50,508 bases of DNA. Origin: JAGAJR01 sp048463395 (GTDB lineage Bacteria; Pseudomonadota; Alphaproteobacteria; RF32; CAG-239). Both the position numbers and the translations under genes were made by a program. Location: contig DBFWPL010000028.1 in NCBI GenBank assembly GCA_048463395.1, forward strand, positions 1 through 50,508, read 5' to 3'. A model generated the notes under the pieces. The model searched no databases. It saw nothing but the letters and a program-made list of their open reading frames with translations, and was not told where the DNA came from. Below are positions 40,670 to 49,703 of the stretch, in pieces (position 1 is the stretch's first letter; each line of letters opens with the position of its first letter).

Positions 40670-41125
40670 ATGAAAAAAGAATTTTATTTTGTATTATGTA
40701 TGGCCGGAATGATGAGTTTTGCGATGTGCTTTTTTAATGTTGCAGTTGTCGGCGGTCTTTCTGATAATTTCATAAAAATATTTTTTTATCGCTGGACATA
40801 TGAATATATTTGTGCCGTACTGCTTGTTTTCTTTGTTGTCAGACACTTTATGAGATGGGTATCTCTGCATATCGGCATAAAAAATATGGAATTAAATTCC
40901 ACTCTGATTTTGCCGAGCATCAATGTTTTGATAATGGCTCCCGTAATGAGCTTGATTGCGGTTTCGCATGTTTTCGGATTTTCTGAAAACTTCCTGAGTA
41001 TATATCAAAATGCCCTGATAAGAAATTACCCCGCTGCCTGGATATTGCAGGTTTCAATCATTGGTCCTCTGGTACGCTTTATTTTTCAAAATCAAAGACA
41101 GACCAAATTGACAACAAAAAGTTAG
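40670..41125 (+). CDS. DUF2798 membrane protein (two repeats)
   Basis: A 151-aa protein from the ATG at 40670 (AAAGGA six bases upstream). Two copies of the two-TM DUF2798 unit: first VLCMAGMMSFAMCFFNVAVVGG then YICAVLLVFFVVRHFMRWVS; second STLILPSINVLIMAPVMSLIAV then AAWILQVSIIGPLVRFIFQNQ. The inner-membrane family has no agreed function. It is controlled by an attenuator-like leader. Its end overlaps the deaminase remnant on the other strand by 47 bases. Confidence 0.75.
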   Translation: MKKEFYFVLCMAGMMSFAMCFFNVAVVGGLSDNFIKIFFYRWTYEYICAVLLVFFVVRHFMRWVSLHIGIKNMELNSTLILPSINVLIMAPVMSLIAVSHVFGFSENFLSIYQNALIRNYPAAWILQVSIIGPLVRFIFQNQRQTKLTTKS

Positions 41126-41475
41126 TCTCTTTCGGGGTGGTAAACGGTTTTCCTGTGCTGGCATAGTCACGTAAAACGTCTTCGCCTTCTTTCTGGGTAA
41201 TGTTTCCGTAAACACTTATTCCTCTGATTTTAAATTCTTCAAACCAGTTGAGTTTAAATCCCTCGTCAAAACCGGTAATCTTTTCCACTCTCTGGAACGG
41301 AACACCGTAATAAACGGCTTTGATTCCCGACCACATAATACCGCCGAGACACATCATGCATGGCTCGGATGTTACATATAAACTCAGGTTATGTGCTTTC
41401 TGATCAAAAGTGTCGAGAGCTTTTTCGCGGTACGGATAACATTCATTTCGGCATGATTGTTGCTGCAGTTTATTG
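41079..41475 (-). pseudogene. Nucleoside/tRNA deaminase remnant (N-terminally truncated, frameshifted)
   Basis: The minus strand reads HAEMNVIR (catalytic His-x-Glu, codons near 41430-41455) and, in another frame, YREKALDTFDQKAHNLSL then YVTSEPCMMCLGGIMWSGI, giving the second zinc motif PCxxC. Together these are the cytidine/deoxycytidylate-type deaminase signature. A frameshift near 41430 separates them, and an in-frame stop right upstream of SNNHAE shows that the N-terminal ~50 residues are gone. Only 41079-41357 remains as an ATG ORF. The 3' end runs into the DUF2798 gene. A decayed gene, not a functional enzyme. Confidence 0.8.
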
Positions 41476-41603
41476 ATTATTCTCCTCTAACTTGGGATAA
41501 ATGCGACAGCAAAAAAGGTTTATTATTCGGTGTTGTCAGGCATTATATATTAGTTTTAAGAGACGGATTTATTCCGGCTAAATATTTACAGAAAGAAATT
41601 TAA
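41463..41603 (+). pseudogene. C-terminal gene remnant, family unknown
   Basis: The plus strand is open as QFIDYSPLTWDKCDSKKGLLF, then VVRHYILVLRDGFIPAKYL and QKEI to TAA at 41601-41603. No start codon with an RBS; it begins inside the truncated deaminase remnant. Coding-like composition suggests the 3' end of a real gene joined to the deaminase remnant by a deletion. Confidence 0.4.
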
Positions 41604-41637
41604 ACTCAGTATATGTTTTTCTTGCTTTTTACAAAAG

Positions 41638-41672
41638 GAAACCCCTGACAAGCCTCAAGCTTGCAGGGGTTT
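41638..41672. terminator. Terminator between remnant and lipoprotein gene
   Basis: AAACCCCTG / CAGGGGTTT outer stem and AAGC / GCTT inner stem with a short loop; TTTTC follows on the plus strand. Confidence 0.7.
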
Positions 41673-41697
41673 TCTTTAATCTTTACGGAGAGCGTTT

Positions 41698-42399
41698 TTA
41701 CTTTCTCAAAACGAAAGCTTTATTCTCATCTTGCCAGCCTTGCTGTTTTTTCAATTTTTTCAGCTCGACGGAAGACACTTGGGAAATAGCTTCTCCTTGT
41801 GCGTTTAATCTGAGCCACACGCCGTCTTCGGGAACAAGATACTGGATTTCTTTGCCTTTCTCCAACAGAACAATCTGTTTATAATAAGGGCCAAGAATCG
41901 TGTCATTAAAAGTTGTGTATGCTCCCCATTCCTGATACCCTTTGGCAAGAACAATATTGTCAGACACGACATAATCATTCAAAGCATAAAAACCAACCCT
42001 CGTACTCGGAAAATACAAATCGACTCGTTCTCCCATTCTTCCGATAAAATAACCGTCCTGACAATAAGTAATCGTCTCTCCGGTCATGAGATTTTTTCCG
42101 CTTTTAGGATCCAACAACACCTTTCCCGATATGTCCAATCCACCGAGGCTGTTTACATAATCAGCAATAAAGAAGTCATGTTCATAGACGATGTTTTCAT
42201 ACAAATTACCAATGACCTGGACATCGCCTTCTTTCACTCCGTACCTGGCTTTGTCTCCGGAAACCTCTTTGGTAATTTTATACGAGGTTCCCTGCACCGC
42301 CGTTTCTTCCACACTGCTTCTGTTCTCAGAAGTTTTTCCACAACTTGCAGTAAACAAAACTGCAACCGCCATAAAGGCAGCATAAGCGATCTTTTTCAT
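41698..42399 (-). CDS. Probable lipoprotein of unknown function
   Basis: A 233-aa protein. The signal peptide MKKIAYAAFMAVAVLFTASC ends in a lipobox (Cys20), followed by GKTSENRSSVEE. The mature domain is beta-rich, with Tyr/Asp/Gly-rich repeats (YGVKEGDVQVIGNLYENIVYEHDFF). Unrecognised. No SD before the ATG and an AT-rich leader with TTTTAGACAAATTTGC (42511-42526), as seen upstream of other orphan genes here. Probably outer-membrane; Bacteroidota-like in style. Confidence 0.7.
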   Translation of the reverse strand: MKKIAYAAFMAVAVLFTASCGKTSENRSSVEETAVQGTSYKITKEVSGDKARYGVKEGDVQVIGNLYENIVYEHDFFIADYVNSLGGLDISGKVLLDPKSGKNLMTGETITYCQDGYFIGRMGERVDLYFPSTRVGFYALNDYVVSDNIVLAKGYQEWGAYTTFNDTILGPYYKQIVLLEKGKEIQYLVPEDGVWLRLNAQGEAISQVSSVELKKLKKQQGWQDENKAFVLRK

Positions 42400-42510
42400 A
42401 AGCTAAGATTAAGATAATTAAAAAAATACGTTAAAAAACACAAAATATATCTATAAAACTATTAAATATTGAAAGTCATTTTAGCACTTTTTATTTATTT
42501 GGCAAGTTTA

Positions 42511-42534
42511 TTTTAGACAAATTTGCAAAATTTT
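42511..42534. repeat. Recurring TTTTAGACAAA / TTTGCAAAATTTT element
   Basis: Nearly identical to 31945-31968 and related to 3774-3789. Lies in the 215-base gap upstream of the lipoprotein gene (minus strand). No gene or clear terminator is seen in the rest of the gap. Confidence 0.4.
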
Positions 42535-42614
42535 CCAAAAAAAGTTATTCTTGATATACAAAAATCACGTTTTTATAATAAGTGAACTCTAAAAATTGTT
42601 ATTTTCTCTTTCCT

Positions 42615-44678
42615 TTAATGCTCTCGATGTTTGTTTATCAAGTGGGAAATAAGATGTTGGTTCTGCCGTTCTTTTTCGCGGCGAACAGTCATAACGACCA
42701 CGCTTTGCGGCTTCAGACTGTAAATTGTACCATTCTTATATCGTTTTTCATCTTTATGAGTCGTCGGCAATGCCGTATCGAAAACAACCTCCCATTCTCC
42801 GCCATTAGGAGCCGGAGGCAGATGAACATCCATTTGACCATCCGGATTACCTGACGCCAAAACCAGAAAATCATCGTCAAAGCGTTTTCCTTCTTTATTT
42901 TGTCCGTTTAACACATATCCCAAAAAACGATTATACGGAAAATCCCAATCATTTTGCTGCATTGGTTCACCGTTGATGTTTACCCAATTCCACTCCGGTT
43001 TTCCATTTGGCATTAATGCTGCCGAGGCATTTTCAACATTACTGAAAACAGGATGATTAAGGCGAAAAGCATTAATCTTACGTTCAAATAAATAACGCTC
43101 ACGTTGTGCCGGGGTAAAATGTTCCCATTGCAAAGGAAAGCTTCGGGCATAACCATTATTATTGCCGTTTTGGCTGTGCCATAATTCATCACCACTCAAG
43201 CTTAACGGTACTCCTCGAGCCAGTGTATTCAACGCATGAGCCGATTTTGTTTTAATCAGGCGTTGCTCATCATTAACCGACGGACTATAGTGATTATCAT
43301 TCGTGCCATCCTGATTGTTCTCGTTATTGTCATAGTTATTCTTCTGCGAATAAGTTGCCCAGTCATACTGAGTGGCTCCATCGTGTTTGGTAAAAATGTT
43401 AACCTTATGACGTGTATTGCTGCCGGCCAGATGATATGCCAAGCCGCCAATCTGGCCGTATTCTCCGCGGATAAACTTTTTCAACGCTTTTTCGTGTTGA
43501 TCGTTCCATTCGTGCAACCCTTGCATTTGTCCCAAGAAATATCCCCCGATGGCACTCCATGGTTCTCCGCTCATCTTAGCACCTGTCGCTTGTTCAACCT
43601 CTTTAATAACTTGCATAAAGCGGCTGTTTGGATTAAACCGCAGCTGTTCATCCAAAGAACAGTCCCCTGCCAAGTCAAAACGGAAAGCATCTACCCCGCA
43701 GATATCACTAAAGAACATCAGGCTATTGCGAATCAAGCGGCTGCCCTGTTCAGTATTAGGATTAAATCCGTTTTTGCAGCCTGTTGTATTCACAAAACTG
43801 TGGCCGTCTTCTGGACTGAAACGATAATATTCCTCCGGTGCCAACCCTTTATACGATAACAAAAAGGCGTCTTTGCCAAATTCGCCCGTATGGTTGAAAA
43901 CCATATCCATACTAACCTCAATACCATTGGCATGAAACTCATTGACGACGGCTAAAAAGTCATAAATCGTTCCGTATCTGGGATCAACGGCGTGATGGTT
44001 TACAGGATTATACCCCCACTGGTCAGAGAGGCCCCGCTCCCGTTCCAACTGCCAATCCGCCATCGTCGGCGTTATCGGCATTAACTCAATCTGGTTATAA
44101 CTCAGGGCTTTAAAATAATTGACGGTTTTTACCAATGCCGACAACCGCCCTCTTTCAGTTTCGGGAATATCCGGATGACGGAGGGAAAAATTACCGACAT
44201 GCAATTCATAAATATGGGTATTACGCCATTCCAAATGCGGTTTATGATATAAAAACGGATAATCCTTTGCCAGTTGTTCCTTATCCAAAAAACGAACAAC
44301 ACTCTTTGGGGCCACAGAAGCGGAATCCATATCATTATTCCCCAAAAGAATTTCCTTTTCACGATTACTCAAATCATGTAAACTACGCGTCAGTTCAAAG
44401 GCATAGGGATCGACTAAAAGTTTTGAGGGATTAAAAAACAGGCCGTTATCAGGATCATAACGGCCATAGCTGCGATATCCGTACTTTTGACCTTCACAAT
44501 GTCCTTTCACTTCTGCATGCCAATAACCCTCTTCATCCTTTTGCATTTCAATGCGTGTTTCTTGTTTTTCATCATCAGAGAATAGACACAGTTCTAATTT
44601 TTCCGCACGAGGAGAATAGACACTGAATTCAGTGTTTTCACCTTTTTTACAAACACCTTGAAATGTTTTTTCGGTCAT
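42615..44678 (-). CDS. glgX: Glycogen debranching enzyme (GlgX, GH13 isoamylase type)
   Basis: A 687-aa protein. An N-terminal CBM48 domain (TEFSVYSPRAEKLELCLFSDD) is followed by a GH13 barrel with THIYELHVGNFS, MDMVFNHT, GVDAFRFDLAG (nucleophile Asp), MSGEPW (acid/base Glu) and GVPLSLSGDE. It hydrolyses alpha-1,6 branch points of glycogen trimmed by phosphorylase. Other glg genes are not in the window. An Asn-rich segment (KNNYDNNENNQDGTNDNHY) precedes the last motif. Divergent from ogt. Confidence 0.93.
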   Translation of the reverse strand: MTEKTFQGVCKKGENTEFSVYSPRAEKLELCLFSDDEKQETRIEMQKDEEGYWHAEVKGHCEGQKYGYRSYGRYDPDNGLFFNPSKLLVDPYAFELTRSLHDLSNREKEILLGNNDMDSASVAPKSVVRFLDKEQLAKDYPFLYHKPHLEWRNTHIYELHVGNFSLRHPDIPETERGRLSALVKTVNYFKALSYNQIELMPITPTMADWQLERERGLSDQWGYNPVNHHAVDPRYGTIYDFLAVVNEFHANGIEVSMDMVFNHTGEFGKDAFLLSYKGLAPEEYYRFSPEDGHSFVNTTGCKNGFNPNTEQGSRLIRNSLMFFSDICGVDAFRFDLAGDCSLDEQLRFNPNSRFMQVIKEVEQATGAKMSGEPWSAIGGYFLGQMQGLHEWNDQHEKALKKFIRGEYGQIGGLAYHLAGSNTRHKVNIFTKHDGATQYDWATYSQKNNYDNNENNQDGTNDNHYSPSVNDEQRLIKTKSAHALNTLARGVPLSLSGDELWHSQNGNNNGYARSFPLQWEHFTPAQRERYLFERKINAFRLNHPVFSNVENASAALMPNGKPEWNWVNINGEPMQQNDWDFPYNRFLGYVLNGQNKEGKRFDDDFLVLASGNPDGQMDVHLPPAPNGGEWEVVFDTALPTTHKDEKRYKNGTIYSLKPQSVVVMTVRREKERQNQHLISHLINKHREH

Positions 44679-44863
44679 GGCAATTACCTTATGTTTCTTG
44701 GATATAATAATATTTTTACTATAAGAAATTTGTCCAAAATGTCAAGAAAATCTGACCGGCTGTTTTGACCAAAAAAACACTTAACTCAGAAACATAAAAC
44801 AAATTTGTTTGACAACAAAAGGACAAAGTTCTTAAATTGGAATTATTCTGAACGGAGTTGCCA

Positions 44864-45397
44864 ATGCAATATACCAGCAAATATAAATCGCCTATAGGGG
44901 AAATCTTATTATCCGCCGATGAGTCCGGCATTACCGGATTGTGGTTTACAGATCAAAAATATTTTGCCTTATATCTGGATAAAGAACATCAAGAAAAAGA
45001 AACGTCTTTATTACAAAAGGCCAAAGAATGGCTGGATATTTATTTCAGCGGTCAAGAGCCCGGTTTTAAATTGCCTCTCCATTTTATCGGCAGTGAATTT
45101 CAAACTAAAGTCTGGGAAATTCTTTATTCAATCCCCTACGGCAAGACGATGACTTATGGCGAAATAGCCGGCATTCTGGCAAAGCAAAAAGGTCTGGAAA
45201 GAATGTCGGCACAAGCGGTTGGCGGAGCTGTCGGACATAATCACATTTCAATCATCGTTCCTTGCCACCGAGTTGTCGGAAGCAACGGAAGTTTGACCGG
45301 ATATGCCGGCGGCATAAAGCGAAAAAAATATCTCTTGGAACATGAAAAAGCAGATATGAGCCGTTTATTTGTGCCGACAAAAGGTACGGCAATATAA
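44864..45397 (+). CDS. ogt: Methylated-DNA--protein-cysteine methyltransferase
   Basis: A 177-aa protein from the ATG at 44864, with GGAG six to seven bases upstream (the TTG at 44858 is rejected). The N-terminal RNase-H-like domain is followed by the DNA-binding MGMT domain with FQTKVWEILYSIPYGKTMTYGEIA, helix AVGGAVGHN (with the expected Asn hinge) and active site IVPCHRVVGSNGSLTGYAGG (Cys134). It takes the alkyl group from O6-alkylguanine in a suicide reaction. It overlaps the next gene by one base (TAATG). Confidence 0.96.
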   Translation: MQYTSKYKSPIGEILLSADESGITGLWFTDQKYFALYLDKEHQEKETSLLQKAKEWLDIYFSGQEPGFKLPLHFIGSEFQTKVWEILYSIPYGKTMTYGEIAGILAKQKGLERMSAQAVGGAVGHNHISIIVPCHRVVGSNGSLTGYAGGIKRKKYLLEHEKADMSRLFVPTKGTAI

Positions 45398-45705
45398 TGA
45401 ACAGAATTTTAGACGATGATTTGATTTATTTGGTTCTTTCCATCGTGGAAGAAATACCGGAAGGAAATGTTGCCACTTACGGGCAAATCGCACGTTTGAC
45501 AGGGAGACCTAAAAACGCCCGCTTAATCGGCAAAATATTAAGCATATCAGAGTTTTACGGAAAATATCCTTGTCATCGGGTGGTAAATTGCAACGGCAGA
45601 ACCGCTCCGTCCTTCACAAATCAAAAGCAATTGTTGGAAAACGAAGGCGTCTCTTTTAAAAACGAAAAATACGTTGATTTAACAAAACACCAATGGAAAA
45701 TATAG
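45397..45705 (+). CDS. Short MGMT-domain protein retaining the PCHR motif
   Basis: A 102-aa protein: only the C-terminal MGMT DNA-binding domain (GNVATYGQIARLTGRPKNARLIGKIL). Active-site motif YPCHRVVNCNGR (Cys59). Alkyltransferase-like proteins of this size (YbaZ type) usually have Trp for the Cys; this one keeps the Cys, so it could be a minimal active transferase. The His-Asn hinge helix is altered (IGKILS). Coupled to ogt by a one-base overlap, so both repair alkylated DNA together. Confidence 0.88.
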   Translation: MNRILDDDLIYLVLSIVEEIPEGNVATYGQIARLTGRPKNARLIGKILSISEFYGKYPCHRVVNCNGRTAPSFTNQKQLLENEGVSFKNEKYVDLTKHQWKI

Positions 45706-45738
45706 GCATTGGAAGATTTTGCGAAAAAGTTTTGCTGA

Positions 45739-47019
45739 TTATTGGTTTTGCAGTTTCACAATCTTGCTTAAATGCACCAGCCGGATATTTTTTTCAGGCA
45801 ATGTCGGCAGCCACTGTTTCAGAGCCTCAAACGTTTGGCTTTTAGGGTGGCCGATGGCTATGGCATAGCCGTTTTTTTGAGCGATTTTTTCGGTTATTTC
45901 CAATTGCTTGATAATGTAATCCAACTTGTTTTCGTTATCCAAAAACACATGACGATGTACATAGTCTACACCTTTTTCCCGTGCGACAGCTTTTCCAACA
46001 GAGCGGGAAGATGTTTTGGAATCAAGAAAGAACAAATTATTCTCGTTTAAAATCTCCATCACATATCCCATTCGTTCCTTATCTTCCGTAAAACGGCTGC
46101 CCATGTGATTGTTAATCCCCTTAACATTATCAAAAAGGGAAAGCATTTTATTCAAGCCGGATTTGATTTCCGCTTCATCCATTTGTACGGTTAAGGTATC
46201 CGGTGCCAAATTAGACGCTTTTTTAGGTTCCATCGGAACATGTATCATAACCTCGTGGCCGGAGGCAAAAGCTTCATCAACCTGTTTATGCAATTTCTGT
46301 CCGTAAGTCAGAAAAGATGCCGTCAGAGGAGCCTGCAAAGAACTGATATCCTTAGTTCTCCGGCGGTTAATTCCCATATCGTCAATCACTACGGCAATTA
46401 ACGGCTTTCTGCCGAAATAAACAGGCTTATGCTTAACCGAAACATCAATTTCCTTAATGTTTTTATGTGCCAGATTGACCCGATAACCTTCTTCCCGAGT
46501 ATGGTCTTTTTCCCAAAAATCATCAATGACATTATGCGGCAGTTCCTCTTCATATTCGGCATATTCTGCCTCTTCCCGTTCCGGTATGCTGATTTCGTTC
46601 ACTCGGGGAAGTTTCTCAAACAACTCCTGATGACATTCAGGAAGCACAACGGAAACGTCTTCCCGCATCTTTTCAGACAATCGATAAATAATATCCGTCG
46701 CATCCTCTTCAACATTAAGAGCCTGAGCAATGAACTCAGCATCTGTTTCGGATACTCTGGCTGCCGTCTCTTCTTCATCAGGATAACATTTTTGCAACTT
46801 TTCAGAAATATCTCCCCGGGCTGCAATATATTGGATATTTTGTTGAAAACTGGTTTTTACATCCGGACGTGAAATATCCGAATTAAGACCAAAAGCTAAA
46901 AAAAGATAAAACAAAGAAAAAGCAACAAACAAATATTTGCCGTTTTTGAAAAAAGGCTTCATCTGCCGCTGCAAGCGGTGTTTTTTCTGTTTTTGCTTTT
47001 TCTTTGTCGGCAAAATCAA
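45739..47019 (-). CDS. Divergent polysaccharide deacetylase family protein (DUF610/YibQ-like)
   Basis: A 426-aa protein. A basic cytoplasmic start (TKKKQKQKKHRLQRQMK) and one TM segment (YLFVAFSLFYLFLAFGL) precede an acidic linker and the C-terminal domain (about 210-420) with IAVVIDDMGINRRRT, GHEVMIHVPMEP, GINNHMGSRFTED, FFLDSKTSSRSV, DVFL-like HVFLDNENKLD and AIAIGHPKSQTFEALKQWLP. These are the family's metal-site motifs. Envelope-facing; substrate unknown. The ATG overlaps the lysS stop by four bases (ATGA), so they are coupled. Confidence 0.9.
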   Translation of the reverse strand: MILPTKKKQKQKKHRLQRQMKPFFKNGKYLFVAFSLFYLFLAFGLNSDISRPDVKTSFQQNIQYIAARGDISEKLQKCYPDEEETAARVSETDAEFIAQALNVEEDATDIIYRLSEKMREDVSVVLPECHQELFEKLPRVNEISIPEREEAEYAEYEEELPHNVIDDFWEKDHTREEGYRVNLAHKNIKEIDVSVKHKPVYFGRKPLIAVVIDDMGINRRRTKDISSLQAPLTASFLTYGQKLHKQVDEAFASGHEVMIHVPMEPKKASNLAPDTLTVQMDEAEIKSGLNKMLSLFDNVKGINNHMGSRFTEDKERMGYVMEILNENNLFFLDSKTSSRSVGKAVAREKGVDYVHRHVFLDNENKLDYIIKQLEITEKIAQKNGYAIAIGHPKSQTFEALKQWLPTLPEKNIRLVHLSKIVKLQNQ

Positions 47020-48488
47020 TCTCTTTTACGAAGAGTCGGGAAAGCGATAACGTCACGAATGGTTGCCGAACCGGTCAGCAAGATTGCCAAGCGGTCAATT
47101 CCCATGCCCATTCCGCCTGACGGAGGAAAACCGTTCTCCAATGCGTTGATGAAATCTTCATCCATCATCTGAGCCTCGTCATCTCCGGCTTCACGGTCAG
47201 CTCCCTGAGCCTCAAAACGTTCCCTCTGTTCCAGCGGGTTAGACAATTCCGAATAAGCACAGCCCATTTCCATTCCGGCAACATAAGCGTCAAAATGCTC
47301 AACCAAACGCGGATTGGTGCGGTGTGTTTTTGCCAGAGGGGAAATGTCTCTCGGCATATCCATTACCAAAGTCGGCTGAATCAGGTTGGCTTCAACCTTT
47401 TCATCAAAGACTTCGGAAATAACTTTACCCCAAGAAATGCAGTCTGACGCATCCACTCCGACGGATTTGGCCAGAGCTTTGGCTTCTTCAAGCGTGTCAG
47501 CAGTCATAAAATCGGCTCCGGTATATTCTTTAACCAGTTCAATCGTAGACTTCTTGGCAAACGGCTTGGACAAGTCAATTTCCTCACCGTTAACATTCAG
47601 CACGGTTGTTCCCAAAACCTTTTCGGCGACATAAGCCAAAAGCGACGGAATCAGCTCGGCCATATCATTATAGTCGGCATAAGCCTGATAAGCTTCCAGA
47701 GCGGTAAATTCAGGATTATGGCTCTTGTCAATTCCCTCGTTACGGAAGTTTCTGCCGATTTCAAACACACGGTCAAAACCGCCGACCACCAACTTTTTAA
47801 GATAAAGTTCCGGAGCAATACGCAGGTACAAATCCATATCCAACGTATTATGGTGCGTAATAAACGGTTTGGCGTTGGCACCGCCCATAATCGGGTGAAG
47901 CATAGGCGTTTCGACTTCCAAAAAGCCGTGTTCTTCAAAATAACGTCTGATAGCAGAGGTAATCTGACAGCGTTTTTTGAAAACCTCACGGCTGTCGTCA
48001 TTCATAATGAAATCGACATAACGCTGGCGATAACGAGCTTCAACATCCGTCAAGCCGTGAAATTTTTCAGGAAGAGGCTGCAAAGATTTAGAGATAATGT
48101 CAAATTTTTCGGCCGCAACAGAAAGCTCTCCTCTCGGGGTTCTGCGGACATAACCGCTGACACCGACCATATCGCCGACATCAAGACACTTCAACAATTC
48201 CAAATCAGCTTCGCTTAAATGATTTTTGTGGCAGAAAACCTGAATCTTGCCGCTGATATCCTTCAAATCAATGAACATTCCGCTGTTCCGGACAGCCATG
48301 GCACGTCCGGCAACGGTTACACGGTCTTCGGTATCGGTTCCGGCTTCCAAATCCTTGTATTTTTCCTGCAAATCCGCAGCATAAGCGTTTGGCACAAATT
48401 TGTACGGATAAGGATTATAACCTTTTTCCTGCAAAGTTTTCAGCTTTGCCAGTCTGGATTCACGGTGAATATTTGTCTCTTCAGTCAT
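47016..48488 (-). CDS. lysS: Lysyl-tRNA synthetase, class II
   Basis: A 490-aa protein from the ATG at 48488 (MTEETNIHRESRLAKLKTL); an upstream TTG at 48503 is possible. The anticodon-binding OB fold (VTVAGRAMAVRNSGMFIDLKD) is followed by the class II core with motif 2 FEIGRNFRNEGIDKSHNPEFTALE, the lysine-site MEMGCAYSELSNP and motif 3 GMGMGIDRLAILLTG. Class IIb type, as usual in bacteria, though many Alphaproteobacteria use the class I form, so this is informative. Confidence 0.97.
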   Translation of the reverse strand: MTEETNIHRESRLAKLKTLQEKGYNPYPYKFVPNAYAADLQEKYKDLEAGTDTEDRVTVAGRAMAVRNSGMFIDLKDISGKIQVFCHKNHLSEADLELLKCLDVGDMVGVSGYVRRTPRGELSVAAEKFDIISKSLQPLPEKFHGLTDVEARYRQRYVDFIMNDDSREVFKKRCQITSAIRRYFEEHGFLEVETPMLHPIMGGANAKPFITHHNTLDMDLYLRIAPELYLKKLVVGGFDRVFEIGRNFRNEGIDKSHNPEFTALEAYQAYADYNDMAELIPSLLAYVAEKVLGTTVLNVNGEEIDLSKPFAKKSTIELVKEYTGADFMTADTLEEAKALAKSVGVDASDCISWGKVISEVFDEKVEANLIQPTLVMDMPRDISPLAKTHRTNPRLVEHFDAYVAGMEMGCAYSELSNPLEQRERFEAQGADREAGDDEAQMMDEDFINALENGFPPSGGMGMGIDRLAILLTGSATIRDVIAFPTLRKRD

Positions 48489-48634
48489 CTTAATAGTTTC
48501 CAATTATTACTCGGTTGATTTTCTGTTAAGCACTATAAACATATCAAAAATTTTTTCAACAAATAAATACATATCCACTCTGGACAAATCCCTCAAAAAA
48601 ATCTATATTGAATATGAAATAAACGGAGAAAAAA

Positions 48635-49624
48635 ATGAAAAAAGACGACAGACAAAAAAGTGTCTGGCGTACACGTGTGGATGAACTGAAAGTTCCCGGA
48701 GCTTCCGCTCTCCTTTTTGTCTCATCCATGAGTATGTTCGGACAAAAAACTTACAATGACAAATGCAACGGTTCTTTGGCCTGGCTCAGTGCCACCACAG
48801 AAACCAGAGGTTCAACCAATCCTGCCGCGGTTATTTCATCCGGAAGCACATATCACGGCATGAACCAACTCGACGGTTACAATGTCAGCCGATTGATAAA
48901 TTTCATTAATAAAAATGATGCTTATAAACCTTTGCGAGGCAAGCTTTCGGTTACAAAAACCAAAGTTAAAAACAAAAAAGGAAAGCTTGTTGATGTTTAT
49001 AAGGTAGACGATGCCAAATGGAAAGCTTTGGCTTCTTCTCAGAAAGACTTATTTACGCTTGCACAGGAAGATTTTCTTTGTCAGGTTTATCTGCCCGAGT
49101 GTTTTGAACGCTTGCAAAAATCTTTGATTACCGACGCAAAAAACAAGAAAAAAGCTCCGATTATGCTTTCAGACATACATCCGACGGTTTTATCCCTGTT
49201 TGCCCGTTCTTATGTCAAAGGACCTTACTCTTCCTCCCCGTTCACGGCATTGAAAAACGCCGGTAGTCTTAATAGCGTTAACAGTGAGGCTTTTATTATC
49301 AAATACACCGGTAAGAACTCTTATTTGCGGGATAAAGCTTTGACTTCTTTTCGAGATAAGACGATTCAGTGGAAAGACGCTCAAATCGCCGCAGCCTGCT
49401 CTCAGGCTCAAAAACAGGCCGTTACTTATCTGGCCGCGGTAAATAAAGCTGACCAAACTCGCAAAACTTTAGCGGAACGTAAAAAAGAACATCAGCAAAA
49501 GGTACAAAATCTGAACAACCGTTTGTCTCAGGCAACGGTTGGGGAAGTTAAGCTTACGCAAGCCCAAAAAGACACATCTTCCAAGCTTGTCCGTTCCATT
49601 ATCAATTCAGGCAAAACAATGTAA
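48635..49624 (+). CDS. Protein of unknown function, possible lysozyme-like N-terminus
   Basis: A 329-aa protein; GGAG seven bases before the ATG. No clear signal peptide, though KVPGASALLFVSSMSMFG is hydrophobic. ATTETRGSTNPAAVIS then SGSTYHGMNQLDGYNVSRLI faintly resembles lysozyme-like peptidoglycan hydrolases (a Glu, then S-G-x-Y-x-G-x-x-Q), a guess only. The rest is Lys/Ser-rich and helical, with a coiled-coil tail (KTLAERKKEHQQKVQNLNNRL). It precedes lexA; its terminator overlaps the lexA control region. Confidence 0.7.
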   Translation: MKKDDRQKSVWRTRVDELKVPGASALLFVSSMSMFGQKTYNDKCNGSLAWLSATTETRGSTNPAAVISSGSTYHGMNQLDGYNVSRLINFINKNDAYKPLRGKLSVTKTKVKNKKGKLVDVYKVDDAKWKALASSQKDLFTLAQEDFLCQVYLPECFERLQKSLITDAKNKKKAPIMLSDIHPTVLSLFARSYVKGPYSSSPFTALKNAGSLNSVNSEAFIIKYTGKNSYLRDKALTSFRDKTIQWKDAQIAAACSQAQKQAVTYLAAVNKADQTRKTLAERKKEHQQKVQNLNNRLSQATVGEVKLTQAQKDTSSKLVRSIINSGKTM

Positions 49625-49634
49625 GCTTTTTCTG

Positions 49635-49690
49635 TTGACAACAAAACAGAACTAAACTAGAACATTTACATTAAGTGTTCTAGTTTTTTT
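49635..49690 (+). promoter_or_regulatory. lexA promoter with SOS box, overlapping the upstream terminator
   Basis: TTGACA (49635-49640), 17 bases, TAGAAC (49658-49663). GAAC-N7-GAAC at 49649-49663 is the alphaproteobacterial LexA operator and covers the -10. The same bases begin a terminator stem, AACTAGAACA (49655-49664) / TGTTCTAGTT (49676-49685) with T run, for the gene ending at 49624. Confidence 0.85.
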
Positions 49691-49703
49691 ATTGGAGACA
49701 GCC

